Shown: positions 1 to 8,611, counted from the first letter of the stretch. The stretch is 64,000 nt of DNA from Micromonospora sp. NBC_00389 (GCF_036059255.1 NZ_CP107947.1:5580001-5644000); one strand, 5' to 3'. The notes: generated by a model not told the origin, from the sequence alone. A program made the numbers and translations.

Positions 1-1
1 C

Positions 2-415
2 GACGGTCACCGCGGCAAGGTGCTGCGGGTCGGTAAGCGGGTCGCGATGGTGGCGGCGAACAACGACACCGAGTTGACCCTCGCTCCGGTACGCCCCGGA
101 GCGTTCAGCGGGTGGAGCGGTGACACGCCGAAGCCGGGCACCCCGTACGAGTTGGTTGCCGCGCCGGAGACCCGGGCCGGCATCGCCATCAACGCGCACT
201 TCGACTCTGCCACGGTGCGTGGCAACCGGATCTGGGACAACCACGACGACCAGACCCAGACCCACGGGTTGTGGATCACCGGGAGGGGTAGCTGCGTGGC
301 CTGCCGGGTGGAGGACAACGACCTGGCCGGCAACGGCGCCGGCGGGATGCGGCTCGACACCCCACCGGTCGGTGGGCGTTGGAGTGGTAACCACGACGAG
401 CACGACTGGAGTTGA
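2..415 (+). CDS. C-terminal part of a secreted parallel beta-helix-like protein (partial)
   Basis: The reading frame is open from the left edge, so only the last ~137 codons are present and the true start lies outside the window. The visible chain has a repeat-like pattern of short beta strands with Asn/Asp turns (for example 'VRGNRIWDN', 'CRVEDNDLAGN', 'GMRLDTP'), as seen in right-handed parallel beta-helix (NosD/pectate-lyase-like) proteins. Function cannot be assigned from this tail. It ends convergently with the next gene, with a strong hairpin between them. The fold assignment is an inference from the pattern, and no catalytic residues can be identified. Confidence 0.5.
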   Translation, partial: DGHRGKVLRVGKRVAMVAANNDTELTLAPVRPGAFSGWSGDTPKPGTPYELVAAPETRAGIAINAHFDSATVRGNRIWDNHDDQTQTHGLWITGRGSCVACRVEDNDLAGNGAGGMRLDTPPVGGRWSGNHDEHDWS

Positions 416-424
416 GCCCTGGCG

Positions 425-464
425 CGTCGGCGGCGGCGACCCGACCGGGCCGCCGCCGCCGACG
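425..464. terminator. Bidirectional hairpin terminator between convergent genes
   Basis: Perfect 14-bp inverted repeat (425-438 pairs with 451-464) with a 12-base loop, lying between the stop codons of two convergent genes. There is no T-run, as is usual in high-GC actinobacteria. Confidence 0.75.
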
Positions 465-469
465 GGCGG

Positions 470-2578
470 TCAGCCGGCCAGGCCGGCCACCGGGTCAGGA
501 TCCAGCACGACGGTCGCCGTGCCGGTCTGCGGCGGCACACCGGGCTCGGTCGGCGCGTCGGTGTACTCCGCGACGAAGACCGCGGTGAGGTTGTCCGCCC
601 CGCCGTGCCCACCGTCCACGAAGGTGGCGATGGTCCCGGCGCACCCGGTCGCCGAGGAGAGCGGGTGCCCGTGCTCGTCGTGGCCGAGCACGTAGGTGAC
701 CTTCACCCGGGAGCAGTCCACCGGCAGGTCGTCGGTGACCTTCACCTGGTACGCGACCGTCTGCCCGAACTCGAAGGGCTGCCCGGCCACCGGGGTGACG
801 AACTCGACGATCGGCGCGCGCGGCCCGACCAGCAGCGGCAAAGTCGCCGCCGCGGAGCGTCCGGTGCGGTCGGTCACCTTCACCGTGGGGGTGTACGAAC
901 CGTTCTCCTGGAAGGTCCAGGTCGGGTTCGGGTCGGTGCTGTCCACCGAACCGTCCGCGTTGAAGTCCCACGCGTAGCGCAGCGGGTCACCGTCCGGGTC
1001 GGTGGTGCCGGCGCTGGAGAAGGTGACGGTCAGCGGCGCCTGCCCGGCGGTCGGGTCCGCGCTGATCTTCGGGATCGGCGTCCGGTTGCCCCGGACGAAG
1101 TCGATCCGGGACAGCTGGGCGTCCGGGTTCTCGGCGAAGTAGCCGTCGCCGTACTCCAGCACGTAGAGCGCGCCGTCCGGCCCGAACTCCATGTCCATCG
1201 GGTTGTCCACCACCAGGGATGGCACCACCGGACGGATGTCCTTCACGTCGCCGTCGGAGTCGAGCCGGAACTCCTTGATGTAGTCCCGGGTCCACTCGTA
1301 GAACAGCGGCACCCCGTCGTAGTAGGCCGGCCACCGGGTGCGGGAGGTGCTGGTCCCGTCGTAGTCGTACGCCGGGCCACCCATCGGCCCGATGCCGCCG
1401 GTGCCCAGCTGCGGGAACTCCCCGGAGGCGGCGGACGGGTACCAGACCTCCGGCTGCTCGACCGGCGGCAGTTGCCGCTTGCCGGTGTTGTGGGGTGAGT
1501 CGTTGACCGGGCGCTTGCAGTCGAACTTCGCCCCGGACTCGCCGGTGGCGAAGTCGTAGTCGCGGTAGGCGATCGTCGGCGTCACGCAGTACGGCCAGCC
1601 GTAGTTCGCCGGCTTGTCGATCTGCATCCACCGGCCGTGCCCGGCCGGCCCTCGCGCGGGGTTGGACGACGAGGCGTCCGGGGAGTAGTCGGCCAGGTAG
1701 ACGTTGTCGGTACGCCGGTCGACGGCGAACCGGAACGCGTTGCGCAGCCCCATCGCGTAGATCTCCGGGCGCGTCTTCGCGGTCCCCGGCTTGAACAGGT
1801 TGCCGGCCGGCACCGTGTAGCCACCGCCGGGCTTCACCCGGATGCGCAGCAGTTTGCCGCGCAGGTCGTTGGTGTTGGCGGAGGTGCGCTGGGCGTCGAA
1901 CGCCGGGTTGCGGTCGGCCCGCTCGTCGATCGGAATGAAGCCGTCGGAGAAGAACGGGTTCGTGTCGTCGCCGGTGGACAGGTACAGGTTGCCCTTGCCG
2001 TCGAAGTCGATCTGGCCGCCGACGTGGCAGCAGATGCCCCGATCGGTGGGCACGTCGATGATCTGCTGCTCGGTGCTGAGGTTCAGCCGCATCCCGTCCA
2101 GCTTGAACCGGGACAGCCGCAGCGCGCCCCGGAACCGCTGCCAGTCCGCCTCGGTGCCGACCAGCGGCGCGTCCCCCTCGTTGACGTCGGGGGTGGCCGG
2201 GTCGTCCACCGGGGTGTTCAGGGGCGGCGAGTAGTAGAGGTAGACCCACTTGTTCTTGGCGAAGTCCGGGTCGATGGCGACCCCCTGCAGCCCTTCCTCG
2301 TCGTGCTCGTACACCGGGATGTCGGCGGCCAGGGTGTTCAGCCCGGTGCGGGGGTCGTGGATGCGCACCTCGCCGGTGCGGGAGGTGTGCAGTACCCGCA
2401 GGTCGGGCAGGACGGCGAGACTCATCGGCTCGCCCGGGAAGTCGTTCAGTGTCACCTTCTGGAAGCTGCTGTCCGGCGGCGCGGCGGCCGGCGCGGGCGC
2501 GGCGGTCGCGGCTGTCGGTGGTGCGGCCAGGCCGGCCGTCACCAGCAGCAGGGCGGACACGAATGCGGTCCTGTTCAT
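470..2578 (-). CDS. Secreted PQQ-type sugar dehydrogenase (GSDH beta-propeller) with PKD domain
   Basis: 702 aa. The chosen ATG (2578) follows a GGGGGA ribosome site and begins a classical signal peptide ('MNRTAFVSALLLVTAGLAA'), so the longer upstream reading frame is not used. Residues ~35-490 match the glucose/sorbosone dehydrogenase (GSDH) six-bladed propeller: 'EEGLQGVAIDPDF', 'YLSTGDDTNP', 'YAMGLRNAFRF', 'GPDGALYVLEYGDGY'. Residues ~499-584 are a PKD domain ('PLRYAWDFNADGS'), and the last ~118 residues form another beta-sandwich. Such proteins are extracellular and presumably oxidise or bind sugars with PQQ; no PQQ synthesis genes are visible here. It starts 25 bases after the stop of the TIM-barrel isomerase gene on the same strand, so the two are likely one operon. 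Specific substrate unknown. Confidence 0.85.
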   Translation of the reverse strand: MNRTAFVSALLLVTAGLAAPPTAATAAPAPAAAPPDSSFQKVTLNDFPGEPMSLAVLPDLRVLHTSRTGEVRIHDPRTGLNTLAADIPVYEHDEEGLQGVAIDPDFAKNKWVYLYYSPPLNTPVDDPATPDVNEGDAPLVGTEADWQRFRGALRLSRFKLDGMRLNLSTEQQIIDVPTDRGICCHVGGQIDFDGKGNLYLSTGDDTNPFFSDGFIPIDERADRNPAFDAQRTSANTNDLRGKLLRIRVKPGGGYTVPAGNLFKPGTAKTRPEIYAMGLRNAFRFAVDRRTDNVYLADYSPDASSSNPARGPAGHGRWMQIDKPANYGWPYCVTPTIAYRDYDFATGESGAKFDCKRPVNDSPHNTGKRQLPPVEQPEVWYPSAASGEFPQLGTGGIGPMGGPAYDYDGTSTSRTRWPAYYDGVPLFYEWTRDYIKEFRLDSDGDVKDIRPVVPSLVVDNPMDMEFGPDGALYVLEYGDGYFAENPDAQLSRIDFVRGNRTPIPKISADPTAGQAPLTVTFSSAGTTDPDGDPLRYAWDFNADGSVDSTDPNPTWTFQENGSYTPTVKVTDRTGRSAAATLPLLVGPRAPIVEFVTPVAGQPFEFGQTVAYQVKVTDDLPVDCSRVKVTYVLGHDEHGHPLSSATGCAGTIATFVDGGHGGADNLTAVFVAEYTDAPTEPGVPPQTGTATVVLDPDPVAGLAG

Positions 2579-2603
2579 CAGGTCGTCCCCCGAGGAGTGG
2601 TGG

Positions 2604-3560
2604 TCAGTACCGGAGTGAGGCGAGATAGTCGAAGCCGACCCGGGCGGTGTCCAGGGCGTCAGCGGGGGCGCGCGGCGGGGTGCCCGCATCGTCGCGTTCC
2701 ACGATGTACTCCTCGATGCCAGCCTCCCGCTCGTGGTCGAAGATCCGGCCGAAGTCGATGACGCCGTCCCCGAGATCGGCGAAGCCGCCCTCGACGTCGA
2801 GGTCCTTGACGTGCACCTGGCGGATCCGGCCGCGGTTGGCCCGGATCACGTCAACCGGGTCGTGTGCCCCGCGCCAGGTCCAGTAGAGGTCGAGTTCGAA
2901 GTGGACCAGCCGCGGGTCGGTCTGCCCGGTGAGGATGTCGAAGCCGGTGGAGCCGTCGGTCAGTGGCACGAACTCCAGTTGGTGGTTGTGGTAGCCGAAG
3001 TCCAGCCCGGCGCGCTCGGCGAGCCGGCCGGCCTGGTTCAGGTCCCGGGCCAGGGCGCGGTAGACGGCCGGGTCCCGGATCGGCTGCCCGTTGGCGTCTC
3101 GACCAAAGTACGGGTGGACGATCTTCTTGCTGCCCACCACGTTCGCGTCGGCGAGGGCGCGTTCCCAGGCGCCGGCGTCGAACGGTTGCGGGATGCCGGT
3201 GTGCCCGGAGGTGGACCGCAGCCCTGCCGCGTCCAGTGCGGCCCGGAACTGCGCGGCGGTACGCCCGACGAAGCCGGCGTGCTCCACCCGCCGGTAGCCG
3301 ATCCGGCGCAACGCGGCCAGGGTGCCGGGCAGGTCGGCGGCGAGCTGGTCGCGCACCGTGTAGAGCTGGATGCTGATCCGGTCCACCGGCACCCGCCGTC
3401 GGCCGTGGGAGTGCCCGGCCGACGAGGCGGTGGCCGGGCCGGCGAGCAGGCCGGCGGTGCCGAGGGCTGCGGCGGAGACGGTCGCGGCGCGGAGCACACC
3501 GCGCCGGCTGACCGGCCCGGAGACCGGTAACGGCTCCGCCTGGGTTGTCTGTTGATCCAT
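2604..3560 (-). CDS. Tat-exported sugar phosphate isomerase/epimerase-like TIM-barrel protein
   Basis: 318 aa, ATG with AAGGGA upstream. The N-terminus has a twin-arginine signal ('VSRRGVLRAATVSAAALG' followed by a hydrophobic stretch and an Ala-rich cleavage region), so the mature enzyme should be outside the membrane. The remainder is an AP-endonuclease-2/xylose-isomerase-like barrel: 'ISIQLYTVRDQL', 'VEHAGFVG', 'FGYHNHQLEF', 'HFELDLYWTWRGAHDP', 'VHVKDLD', 'VERDDAG'. The His, Glu and Asp residues in these segments are the usual metal ligands. It is paired with the GSDH/PKD gene downstream; similar pairs occur in actinobacterial sugar-catabolic or ThuA-type loci (family knowledge). The exact reaction is not known. 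Confidence 0.85.
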   Translation of the reverse strand: MDQQTTQAEPLPVSGPVSRRGVLRAATVSAAALGTAGLLAGPATASSAGHSHGRRRVPVDRISIQLYTVRDQLAADLPGTLAALRRIGYRRVEHAGFVGRTAAQFRAALDAAGLRSTSGHTGIPQPFDAGAWERALADANVVGSKKIVHPYFGRDANGQPIRDPAVYRALARDLNQAGRLAERAGLDFGYHNHQLEFVPLTDGSTGFDILTGQTDPRLVHFELDLYWTWRGAHDPVDVIRANRGRIRQVHVKDLDVEGGFADLGDGVIDFGRIFDHEREAGIEEYIVERDDAGTPPRAPADALDTARVGFDYLASLRY

Positions 3561-3784
3561 GGTGGTGGTCCCTTCCTGACGGCTGGCACGCCGTCGGCGG
3601 CGGTCGACCGGCTGCCGCCTCCGGGCGCGCCGAACCGGCCGGATCAGGGATCCGGCGGGGACGTGACGGACGGCGCGCGGGTGCGGCCCGGACCCATCAG
3701 GAGCGGAACGCGGCGACCCGGCAGAGGTCGGCGGCAGGCTGATCGACGAATGGGCAACCTTCTATCTGAATCGCGACCCTACCC

Positions 3785-3814
3785 TTGCCTCCGGACGAAG
3801 GCAAAGCTTCGTCC
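3785..3814 (+). promoter_or_regulatory. Two mutually exclusive hairpins in the long intergenic region
   Basis: GGACGAAG (3793-3800) pairs with CTTCGTCC (3807-3814) around a 6-base loop. An alternative stem TTGCCT (3785-3790) with AGGCAA (3799-3804) uses overlapping bases, so only one can form at a time. This could be an attenuator-like switch or simple chance; no function is proven. Confidence 0.3.
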
Positions 3815-4108
3815 CGATCAGCAGAAGTTTCGCTCCAGACAACAAAAGCCTGCCCTCGTGCTGCGCCAACGCCCTGACCTCCCTCGCTCCCCATGGGGCA
3901 AGCCGCTCCGTGCCGGACCACTCTCCGAGCCGAGACCGCGCCGATTCCTGCCCGGTCATTACGGGGCGAAAGCTGCGCAACGGCGGCAGAAAGTGCAAAC
4001 CCGCCGTGGTGAGGGCCGGACGGGACGTTGTGGGGCGGCTGGGCCGGGGTCGGTCGGACCGGTGCGCGGCGCGCAGGGGGGACCTGTCGTGTCTTTGTTT
4101 TAACAAGC

Positions 4109-4133
4109 GGCGCATTGCTGCGGAAAATGCGCC
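4109..4133 (+). promoter_or_regulatory. 8-bp dyad upstream of the L,D-transpeptidase
   Basis: GGCGCATT (4109-4116) is exactly complementary to AATGCGCC (4126-4133), with a 9-base centre, in an AT-richer stretch about 100 bases before the transpeptidase start. It could be an operator or a leader hairpin. Confidence 0.35.
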
Positions 4134-4229
4134 GATAAATGCGACGCCGATTATTTCCGAATGGCATGAGCACGCCAGTCGCGGCGGCGAGAATGTGGCA
4201 GAGGGAAGCCGAAAACGGGGGGACTGAAC

Positions 4230-5489
4230 ATGACGTTGAGGCGGCGATTGACGCTGTTGGCGGTAACCATCGCAGCCGTACCGCTGGCTGTCGGCGGGTG
4301 CACCGCCGACCGGGACCCGTCGGGCAAGGGGCACGCCGCCCCGCCGGAACTCACCGTGACGCCGGGGGACAAGGCCCGCGAGGTGCCGGTCAGCGCCGAG
4401 GTGGGCACTGCGGTCAAGGGCGGGCGGGTCACCGGCGTCAAGCTCACGGACGACAAGGGCAAGCAGGTCAAGGCGGAGCCGCGGGAGGATGGCTCGGGCT
4501 GGGTGCCGAGCACGCCGTTGCAACCGAAGCGGACCTACACCGCCGAGGTGACCGCGACCGGCGACTCGGGTGCCACGACGACCCGCACGTCGACATTCAC
4601 CACCATGGCCAAATCCACCAAACCGCAGATCACCAGCACCCTCTATTTCGTCGGCAACCGGACGTACGGCACCGCGATGCCGGTAACCGTGGCGTTTGAC
4701 CCGGGAATTCCGAAAGAGGCCAGGGCGGACGTCCAGCGTCGGTTGTTCGTAAAGACGAATCCGCCTCAGCCGGGTGCCTGGTCGTGGCTGGAAGACGGAA
4801 GTCAGGTCTATTACCGGGCACCCGATTTCTGGCGTCCGGGGACCACGATCAGCGTCCGGGCCGGCCTGCAGGGACTGCCGATCGGCAAGGACAAGATCGG
4901 CGACGCCGAGCGGACCGCGACCTCCAAGATCGGGAAACAGGTCGCGCTGGAGATCGACAACGACACCAAGCAGATGACCGTGCTGCGCGACGGGAAGCAG
5001 GTCCGCCGGATCCCGGTCAGCCTGGGCAAGCCGAGCACGCCGACCTCCAGCGGCAAGATGGTGATCATGGAGAAGCACGAGCGGACCACGTTCGACACCC
5101 GCGGTGAGCCGGACGGAGGCTACGTGGTCGACGTCGACGACGCCCAGCGACTCACCTGGGGTGGCGAGTTCATCCACTCGGCCCCCTGGTCGGAGGGCGA
5201 CCAGGGCAGCACCAACGTCTCGCACGGGTGCACGAACGTCGCCGCCACCGCGGCGGACTGGTTGATGGGTGTGACCCAGGTCGGCGACCTGGTCACCGTG
5301 AAGGGCACCGAGGTGGAGTTGCAGGCCGGCAACGGCTGGACGGCGTGGAACGTGAGCTGGGACGAGTTCATCCGGGGCAGCGCCCTGCCGGTGCCGGCCG
5401 GGCTGCGGCCCGCACCGGTCGCCCCGGCGCACCCGGGCGCGGTGGCCGGCGGGTCACCCGCACCGGCGCCCTCGGTCAGCGGTCGCTGA
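4230..5489 (+). CDS. Lipoprotein L,D-transpeptidase (YkuD) with Ig-like domain
   Basis: 419 aa. The ATG follows GGGGGGACTGAAC. The N-terminus is a lipoprotein signal with lipobox 'LAVGGC', so the protein is anchored outside the membrane. Residues ~35-250 form Ig-like domains typical of actinobacterial L,D-transpeptidases, and ~250-380 is the YkuD catalytic domain. The active-site signature is seen as 'IHSAPWSEGDQG' followed by 'SHGCTNV', where His and Cys are catalytic. The enzyme makes 3-3 cross-links in peptidoglycan by cutting the L-Lys/DAP-D-Ala bond of tetrapeptide stems (family knowledge). A Pro/Ala-rich tail follows. It sits alone in its own transcription unit and ends in a strong terminator. 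Confidence 0.93.
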   Translation: MTLRRRLTLLAVTIAAVPLAVGGCTADRDPSGKGHAAPPELTVTPGDKAREVPVSAEVGTAVKGGRVTGVKLTDDKGKQVKAEPREDGSGWVPSTPLQPKRTYTAEVTATGDSGATTTRTSTFTTMAKSTKPQITSTLYFVGNRTYGTAMPVTVAFDPGIPKEARADVQRRLFVKTNPPQPGAWSWLEDGSQVYYRAPDFWRPGTTISVRAGLQGLPIGKDKIGDAERTATSKIGKQVALEIDNDTKQMTVLRDGKQVRRIPVSLGKPSTPTSSGKMVIMEKHERTTFDTRGEPDGGYVVDVDDAQRLTWGGEFIHSAPWSEGDQGSTNVSHGCTNVAATAADWLMGVTQVGDLVTVKGTEVELQAGNGWTAWNVSWDEFIRGSALPVPAGLRPAPVAPAHPGAVAGGSPAPAPSVSGR

Positions 5490-5506
5490 GACACCACAGA
5501 CGGCCT

Positions 5507-5543
5507 CCGGGGCCGGCCCGCCGACTCGGCGGGTCGGCCCCGG
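5507..5543. terminator. Bidirectional hairpin terminator
   Basis: 17-bp stem with a single G-T wobble (5507-5523 with 5527-5543) and a 3-base loop, between convergent stop codons. Confidence 0.8.
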
Positions 5544-5561
5544 CCGGCTTTCGGCGGGCGC

Positions 5562-6578
5562 TCAGTCCAGCGGTACCCGGGCCACCCCAGGCCCGATCAG
5601 GCTGCCCAACCAGAGCTGGTCGCCGTGCTGGCGTACCCCGGTGATCATCCAGTAGTGCCCGGCCGGGCCGTGCAGCGTACGGAGGATCACGCCCGCGCCG
5701 TCGACCAGCGCGACCAGCCCGTAGCGCTTCGGTTGTGGCTGCATCGCGTCGGGCAGCAACGCGGCGATCTGGCGTAGGCGAGGGTGCGGCAGGAGCCGCT
5801 CGGCGATCGGGACCCGCGGGCTGGGTAGCGCGATCCAGTACGTCCCATCACCGACCGCGGAGAGATTGTCCGGATAGGCGGGCAGGTCGGCGAGCACTCG
5901 CACCCCGCCGCCCAGCTCGACGCGGAGCAGCCGGTGGGTGGTGGTCTCCACCAGCATCAGCGCCGACTCGCCCGGGGTCAGCGCGATCCCGTTGGGGAAG
6001 TACAGCCCGTCGGCCACCACCTCGGTGCGCCCGCTGCCCGGGTGGTGGGCCAGCACCCGGCCGTTGGGGCGGTGCTCCAGCAGGTCCCGCTTCCAGTGCG
6101 AGACAGGAAACCGATCGGAAGAGTCGGTGAAGTAGATGGTGCCGTCGCGGGCCACCGTCGCGTTGTTGGCCAGGTGCACCGGCGGTGCCGTCCCGGTCAG
6201 CTCGTGTACGGCGCCGTCCGGTGTGACCCGCAGCAACCCGCGGTACGCGTCGCAGACCACCAGCGCCTCACCGGACGGGTCCAACTCGATGCCGAGCGGT
6301 CGGCCGCCGGTCTCCGCCAGCAGCCGGGGTCGGGTGCCGGCCCGCGCGTCGGCCGGCCACCACCACAGCCGGCCATCCTCGTCGCCGCTGATCACCCGTC
6401 CGGTCGGGTCGACCAGTACGTCCTCCGGACCGACGGCGCCGTCGGGCAACGGCAGCAGGTCGACCTGGTCGAGCCGGCGGTCGATGGCGGCCCACGCTCC
6501 GGTGAGCGGGGGAGGGACGGTGGCCGGCTCGCGGACGGGCCGGATGAGCCGGGGCGGCCGGGGCCGGGGGATCAGCAT
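5562..6578 (-). CDS. SMP-30/strictosidine-synthase-like lactonase
   Basis: 338 aa. The ATG at 6578 has GGAG 10 bases upstream. The frame extends further 5' to 6815, but that part is Arg/Pro-rich with no domain and is probably untranslated. The protein is a six-bladed propeller of the strictosidine synthase/gluconolactonase superfamily: 'EDVLVDPTGRVISGDEDGRLWWW', split here as 'VLVDPTGRV' and 'GDEDGRLWWW'; also 'NATVARDGTIYFTDSS', 'FPNGIALTPGES' and 'YPDNLSAVGDGTYWIAL'. Members are Ca2+/metal-dependent hydrolases of lactones or esters. No signal peptide is obvious. The physiological substrate is unknown, and it is a single-gene unit convergent to the transpeptidase. Confidence 0.85.
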   Translation of the reverse strand: MLIPRPRPPRLIRPVREPATVPPPLTGAWAAIDRRLDQVDLLPLPDGAVGPEDVLVDPTGRVISGDEDGRLWWWPADARAGTRPRLLAETGGRPLGIELDPSGEALVVCDAYRGLLRVTPDGAVHELTGTAPPVHLANNATVARDGTIYFTDSSDRFPVSHWKRDLLEHRPNGRVLAHHPGSGRTEVVADGLYFPNGIALTPGESALMLVETTTHRLLRVELGGGVRVLADLPAYPDNLSAVGDGTYWIALPSPRVPIAERLLPHPRLRQIAALLPDAMQPQPKRYGLVALVDGAGVILRTLHGPAGHYWMITGVRQHGDQLWLGSLIGPGVARVPLD

Positions 6579-6849
6579 CGTTCCATTCTCCACCGCCGAT
6601 GCCCGGCCGGCCGGGAGCGCCGCCGCGGCGCGGCGCGCCGGCCGTCGCCGAGCACGCCTCGGACTCCCGTTGGCCGGCGCGCCCGCCGGGTGGCGTGGGG
6701 TGCCGGCGGCCGTGCGTCCCCCGCAGACCAGCGGGACCAAGGGGGCACCCTGGCCTCCGCCCTTAGGGGGATGCGGGTGCCCTCCGGGGATGACCCTGGG
6801 CGTACCCGGAATCACTCGGTGGAGGGGCGAAACTGTCGGTGGTGGGGGC

Positions 6850-6863
6850 TAGATTCGTCGGTA
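6850..6863 (+). promoter_or_regulatory. Leaderless promoter of the STAS gene
   Basis: TAGATT at 6850-6855 matches the actinobacterial TANNNT -10 box, and the ATG begins seven bases later, where transcription should start. No clear -35 was found. Confidence 0.55.
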
Positions 6864-7249
6864 TGGGAGAGCACAGCGACCGGTTGGACGTGCAGGTCAG
6901 CGTGGGTGACCAGGTGGTCCAGGTGCGGGTGGCCGGCGAGGTCGACATCGCCACGGTGGCCGCGTTCCGGTCCGCGCTGTGGTCCGCGCCGGCCCGTCCG
7001 GTGCTCCGGCTGGAGATGTCCGAGTTGCGGCTGCTCTCCGCCGCCGGGGTGCGCACCCTGCTCGCCGCGCACCTGCGCGTCCGGGCGCGTGGCGGCGAGC
7101 TGGTCCTGGTCGATCCGACCCCGGTGGTGGCCCGGGTGCTGCGCGCCACCGGTCTGCACCGGGTGATGCCGGTGTTGGAGCCGGCCCGGGTTGTCGAGGC
7201 CGAGCGACGCCGGATGCCCCCGTCCTCGACCCTGGTGCTGGCCGCCTGA
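6863..7249 (+). CDS. STAS-domain protein (anti-sigma factor antagonist-like)
   Basis: 128 aa from ATG 6863, which is preferred because a TAGATT -10 box (6850-6855) lies seven bases before it, implying a leaderless mRNA; a GTG at 6839 would precede the promoter. The STAS fold covers nearly the whole chain: 'VRVAGEVDIATVAAFRSAL', 'RLEMSELRLLSAAGVRTLL' and 'GELVLVDPTPVVARVLRATGL'. In SpoIIAA-like proteins a Ser in the 'D-S-S-G' loop is phosphorylated by an anti-sigma kinase. Here the loop reads 'LLSAAGV', with Ser retained and the usual second Ser replaced by Ala. No kinase partner is adjacent. Role: probably partner-switching control of a sigma factor. Confidence 0.85.
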   Translation: MGEHSDRLDVQVSVGDQVVQVRVAGEVDIATVAAFRSALWSAPARPVLRLEMSELRLLSAAGVRTLLAAHLRVRARGGELVLVDPTPVVARVLRATGLHRVMPVLEPARVVEAERRRMPPSSTLVLAA

Positions 7250-7304
7250 CCATCGCCGCCGGGCCAGGGCACCGCACGGCCGTCCGCCTCACCAGACCAT
7301 GACC

Positions 7305-7346
7305 ACCGCACCGGACCGTGGCACCGGGACCGCACCGGACCGTGGC
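7305..7346 (+). repeat. Two-copy 18-bp direct repeat
   Basis: The unit ACCGCACCGGACCGTGGC occurs at 7305-7322 and 7329-7346 (24-base period) in the gap between the STAS gene and the convergent FKBP gene. No function is apparent. Confidence 0.6.
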
Positions 7347-7421
7347 CACCCGGCCTTCCTCAGGCCCTGGTGGACGGGCCGAGCGGGGCCACCGGCGTGG
7401 GCCGGCGACCCCCACGTTCCG

Positions 7422-7814
7422 TCAGCGCACGTCGAGCAGGTCGACGACGAAGATCAGCGTCTCGCCCGGCTTGATGACGCCGGCCGCGCCGCGGTCGCCG
7501 TACCCCAGGTGCGGCGGGATGGTGAGGCGGCGCCGGCCGCCGACGCGCATGCCGATCACGCCCTGGTCCCAGCCGGCGATGACCTGGCCGCCGCCGAGCG
7601 GGAACTCGAACGCCTCACCCCGGTTCCAGGACGAGTCGAACTCGCCGCCGGTGGAGTGCGACACGCCCACGTAGTGCACGCTGGCCAGTTGGCCCGGCTC
7701 GGCCTGCGGGCCCTCGCCCACGGTGATGTCCTCGATCACGAGGTCGGCCGGCGGCGCACCCTCGATCGGACCCACCTCGGGCTTGCCGGATCGGGCGCCT
7801 GCTGCCTGGTTCAT
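7422..7814 (-). CDS. FKBP-type peptidyl-prolyl cis-trans isomerase
   Basis: 130 aa single-domain FKBP with no signal peptide, so cytoplasmic. The domain runs from ~residue 25 to the end. Conserved ligand-pocket residues are visible: 'SVHYVGV', 'EFDSSWNRGEAFEFPLG', 'VIAGWDQGVIGMRVGGRR' (with the pocket Trp), 'IPPHLGYGDRG' and 'LIFVVDLLDV'. It catalyses prolyl isomerisation in protein folding. It is a stand-alone gene with upstream regulatory space shared with the DoxX terminator; GGAGATC precedes the ATG. Confidence 0.95.
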   Translation of the reverse strand: MNQAAGARSGKPEVGPIEGAPPADLVIEDITVGEGPQAEPGQLASVHYVGVSHSTGGEFDSSWNRGEAFEFPLGGGQVIAGWDQGVIGMRVGGRRRLTIPPHLGYGDRGAAGVIKPGETLIFVVDLLDVR

Positions 7815-8011
7815 GCGGGGATCTCCTGCCGTGCTGGGTGATGTGTCCGGTCACCGTCGATCCTGCCGGATCGCACCCCACCGATGTGCGGCGGACCCGC
7901 CACCTGGCCCGGGAGCATTTTGGCGGAACCCGCTGCCGGTGGGCGGCACCCCCGGCGGAACGGCGCGACCCGCCGGGCGCACCGGGCGGCGGCGGGTCGG
8001 GCACACGTGTG

Positions 8012-8044
8012 TCGGCGGGCGTCACCGGTGGTGACGCCCGCCGA
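8012..8044 (-). terminator. Terminator of the DoxX gene
   Basis: Perfect 15-bp inverted repeat (8012-8026 with 8030-8044) with a 3-base loop, 18 bases beyond the stop of the minus-strand DoxX gene. Confidence 0.75.
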
Positions 8045-8062
8045 GGGGTGAAGCGGTGTGGG

Positions 8063-8611
8063 TCACCGCAGCCAGGGCATCCGCTGGACGATCGGCAGCC
8101 GTGCCCAGACCCGGCCGAGGCCCCAGGTGTCGCCGGCGTTGACCAGCGCCAGCACCGCCAGCACCGCGGCGTAGATCAGGTGGTCGTCCATGAAGGGGTT
8201 GTTCTCCGGAGGCAGGACCGCGGTCCACATCATGACCAGGAGCAGTCCGCCGGCCACGGCGGCGACCCGCATGCCGATACCGAGCAGCAGGGCGACACCG
8301 ATCCCGGCCAGGCCGATCATGAACAGCCAGTCCGCCCAGGCTGCCCCGGCGATGTTGGCGTAGATGTCCTTGAACGGTCCGGTCACGCCGAAGGTGAGGA
8401 ACCCCTTGGTCGGGCTGCCCCCGTTGATCCAGGCGTTCTTCGACTCGGTGGCCATCCCGAAGCCGAACAGCTTGTCGATGAACGCCCAGAGGAAGATCCA
8501 GCCGAGCGCCATCCGGGTGCCGGCCAGGATGTACCGGACGGCCCTCTCCCGGGTGGTGCCCGCCGCCGGAGCGTTGGTCTCGGCGGTGATCCGCTCGGTC
8601 GTCGCGGTCAT
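8063..8611 (-). CDS. DoxX-family membrane protein
   Basis: 182 aa from ATG 8611, with AAGGGA ten bases upstream; an in-frame GTG at 8620 lies too close to that site. There are four hydrophobic segments: 'LAGTRMALGWIFLWAFIDKLF', given here as 'ALGWIFLWAFIDKLFGFG', then 'WLFMIGLAGIGVALLLGIG', 'VAGGLLLVMMWTAVL' and 'YAAVLAVLALVNAG'. The 'GWIFLWAFIDKLFG' stretch is the DoxX/thiosulfate:quinone oxidoreductase DoxD-type first helix. Family members act in membrane redox or thiol stress complexes, but the role of this copy is unknown. It is divergent from the CBS-BON gene. Confidence 0.85.
   Translation of the reverse strand: MTATTERITAETNAPAAGTTRERAVRYILAGTRMALGWIFLWAFIDKLFGFGMATESKNAWINGGSPTKGFLTFGVTGPFKDIYANIAGAAWADWLFMIGLAGIGVALLLGIGMRVAAVAGGLLLVMMWTAVLPPENNPFMDDHLIYAAVLAVLALVNAGDTWGLGRVWARLPIVQRMPWLR

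Larger units (their letters stand above)
3561..4229. other. Long, locally AT-richer intergenic region with two hairpins
   Basis: 669 bases between divergent genes. No reading frame here has convincing codon use or similarity. About 3740-3840 and 4090-4160 are clearly less GC-rich than the surroundings and probably hold the promoters of both flanking genes. Two stable dyads are present and listed separately (3793-3814 and 4109-4133). I tested by eye for a ydaO/c-di-AMP leader, often found before cell-wall enzymes, and did not find its conserved blocks. Confidence 0.5.

Noticed and set aside
3697..4173. 158-residue minus-strand frame before the TIM-barrel gene
   Set aside because: Lacks coding codon pattern and any family motif, and overlaps the AT-richer promoter region.
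3700..4229. ydaO/c-di-AMP riboswitch before the L,D-transpeptidase
   Set aside because: Conserved blocks of that class could not be found; only unrelated hairpins are present.
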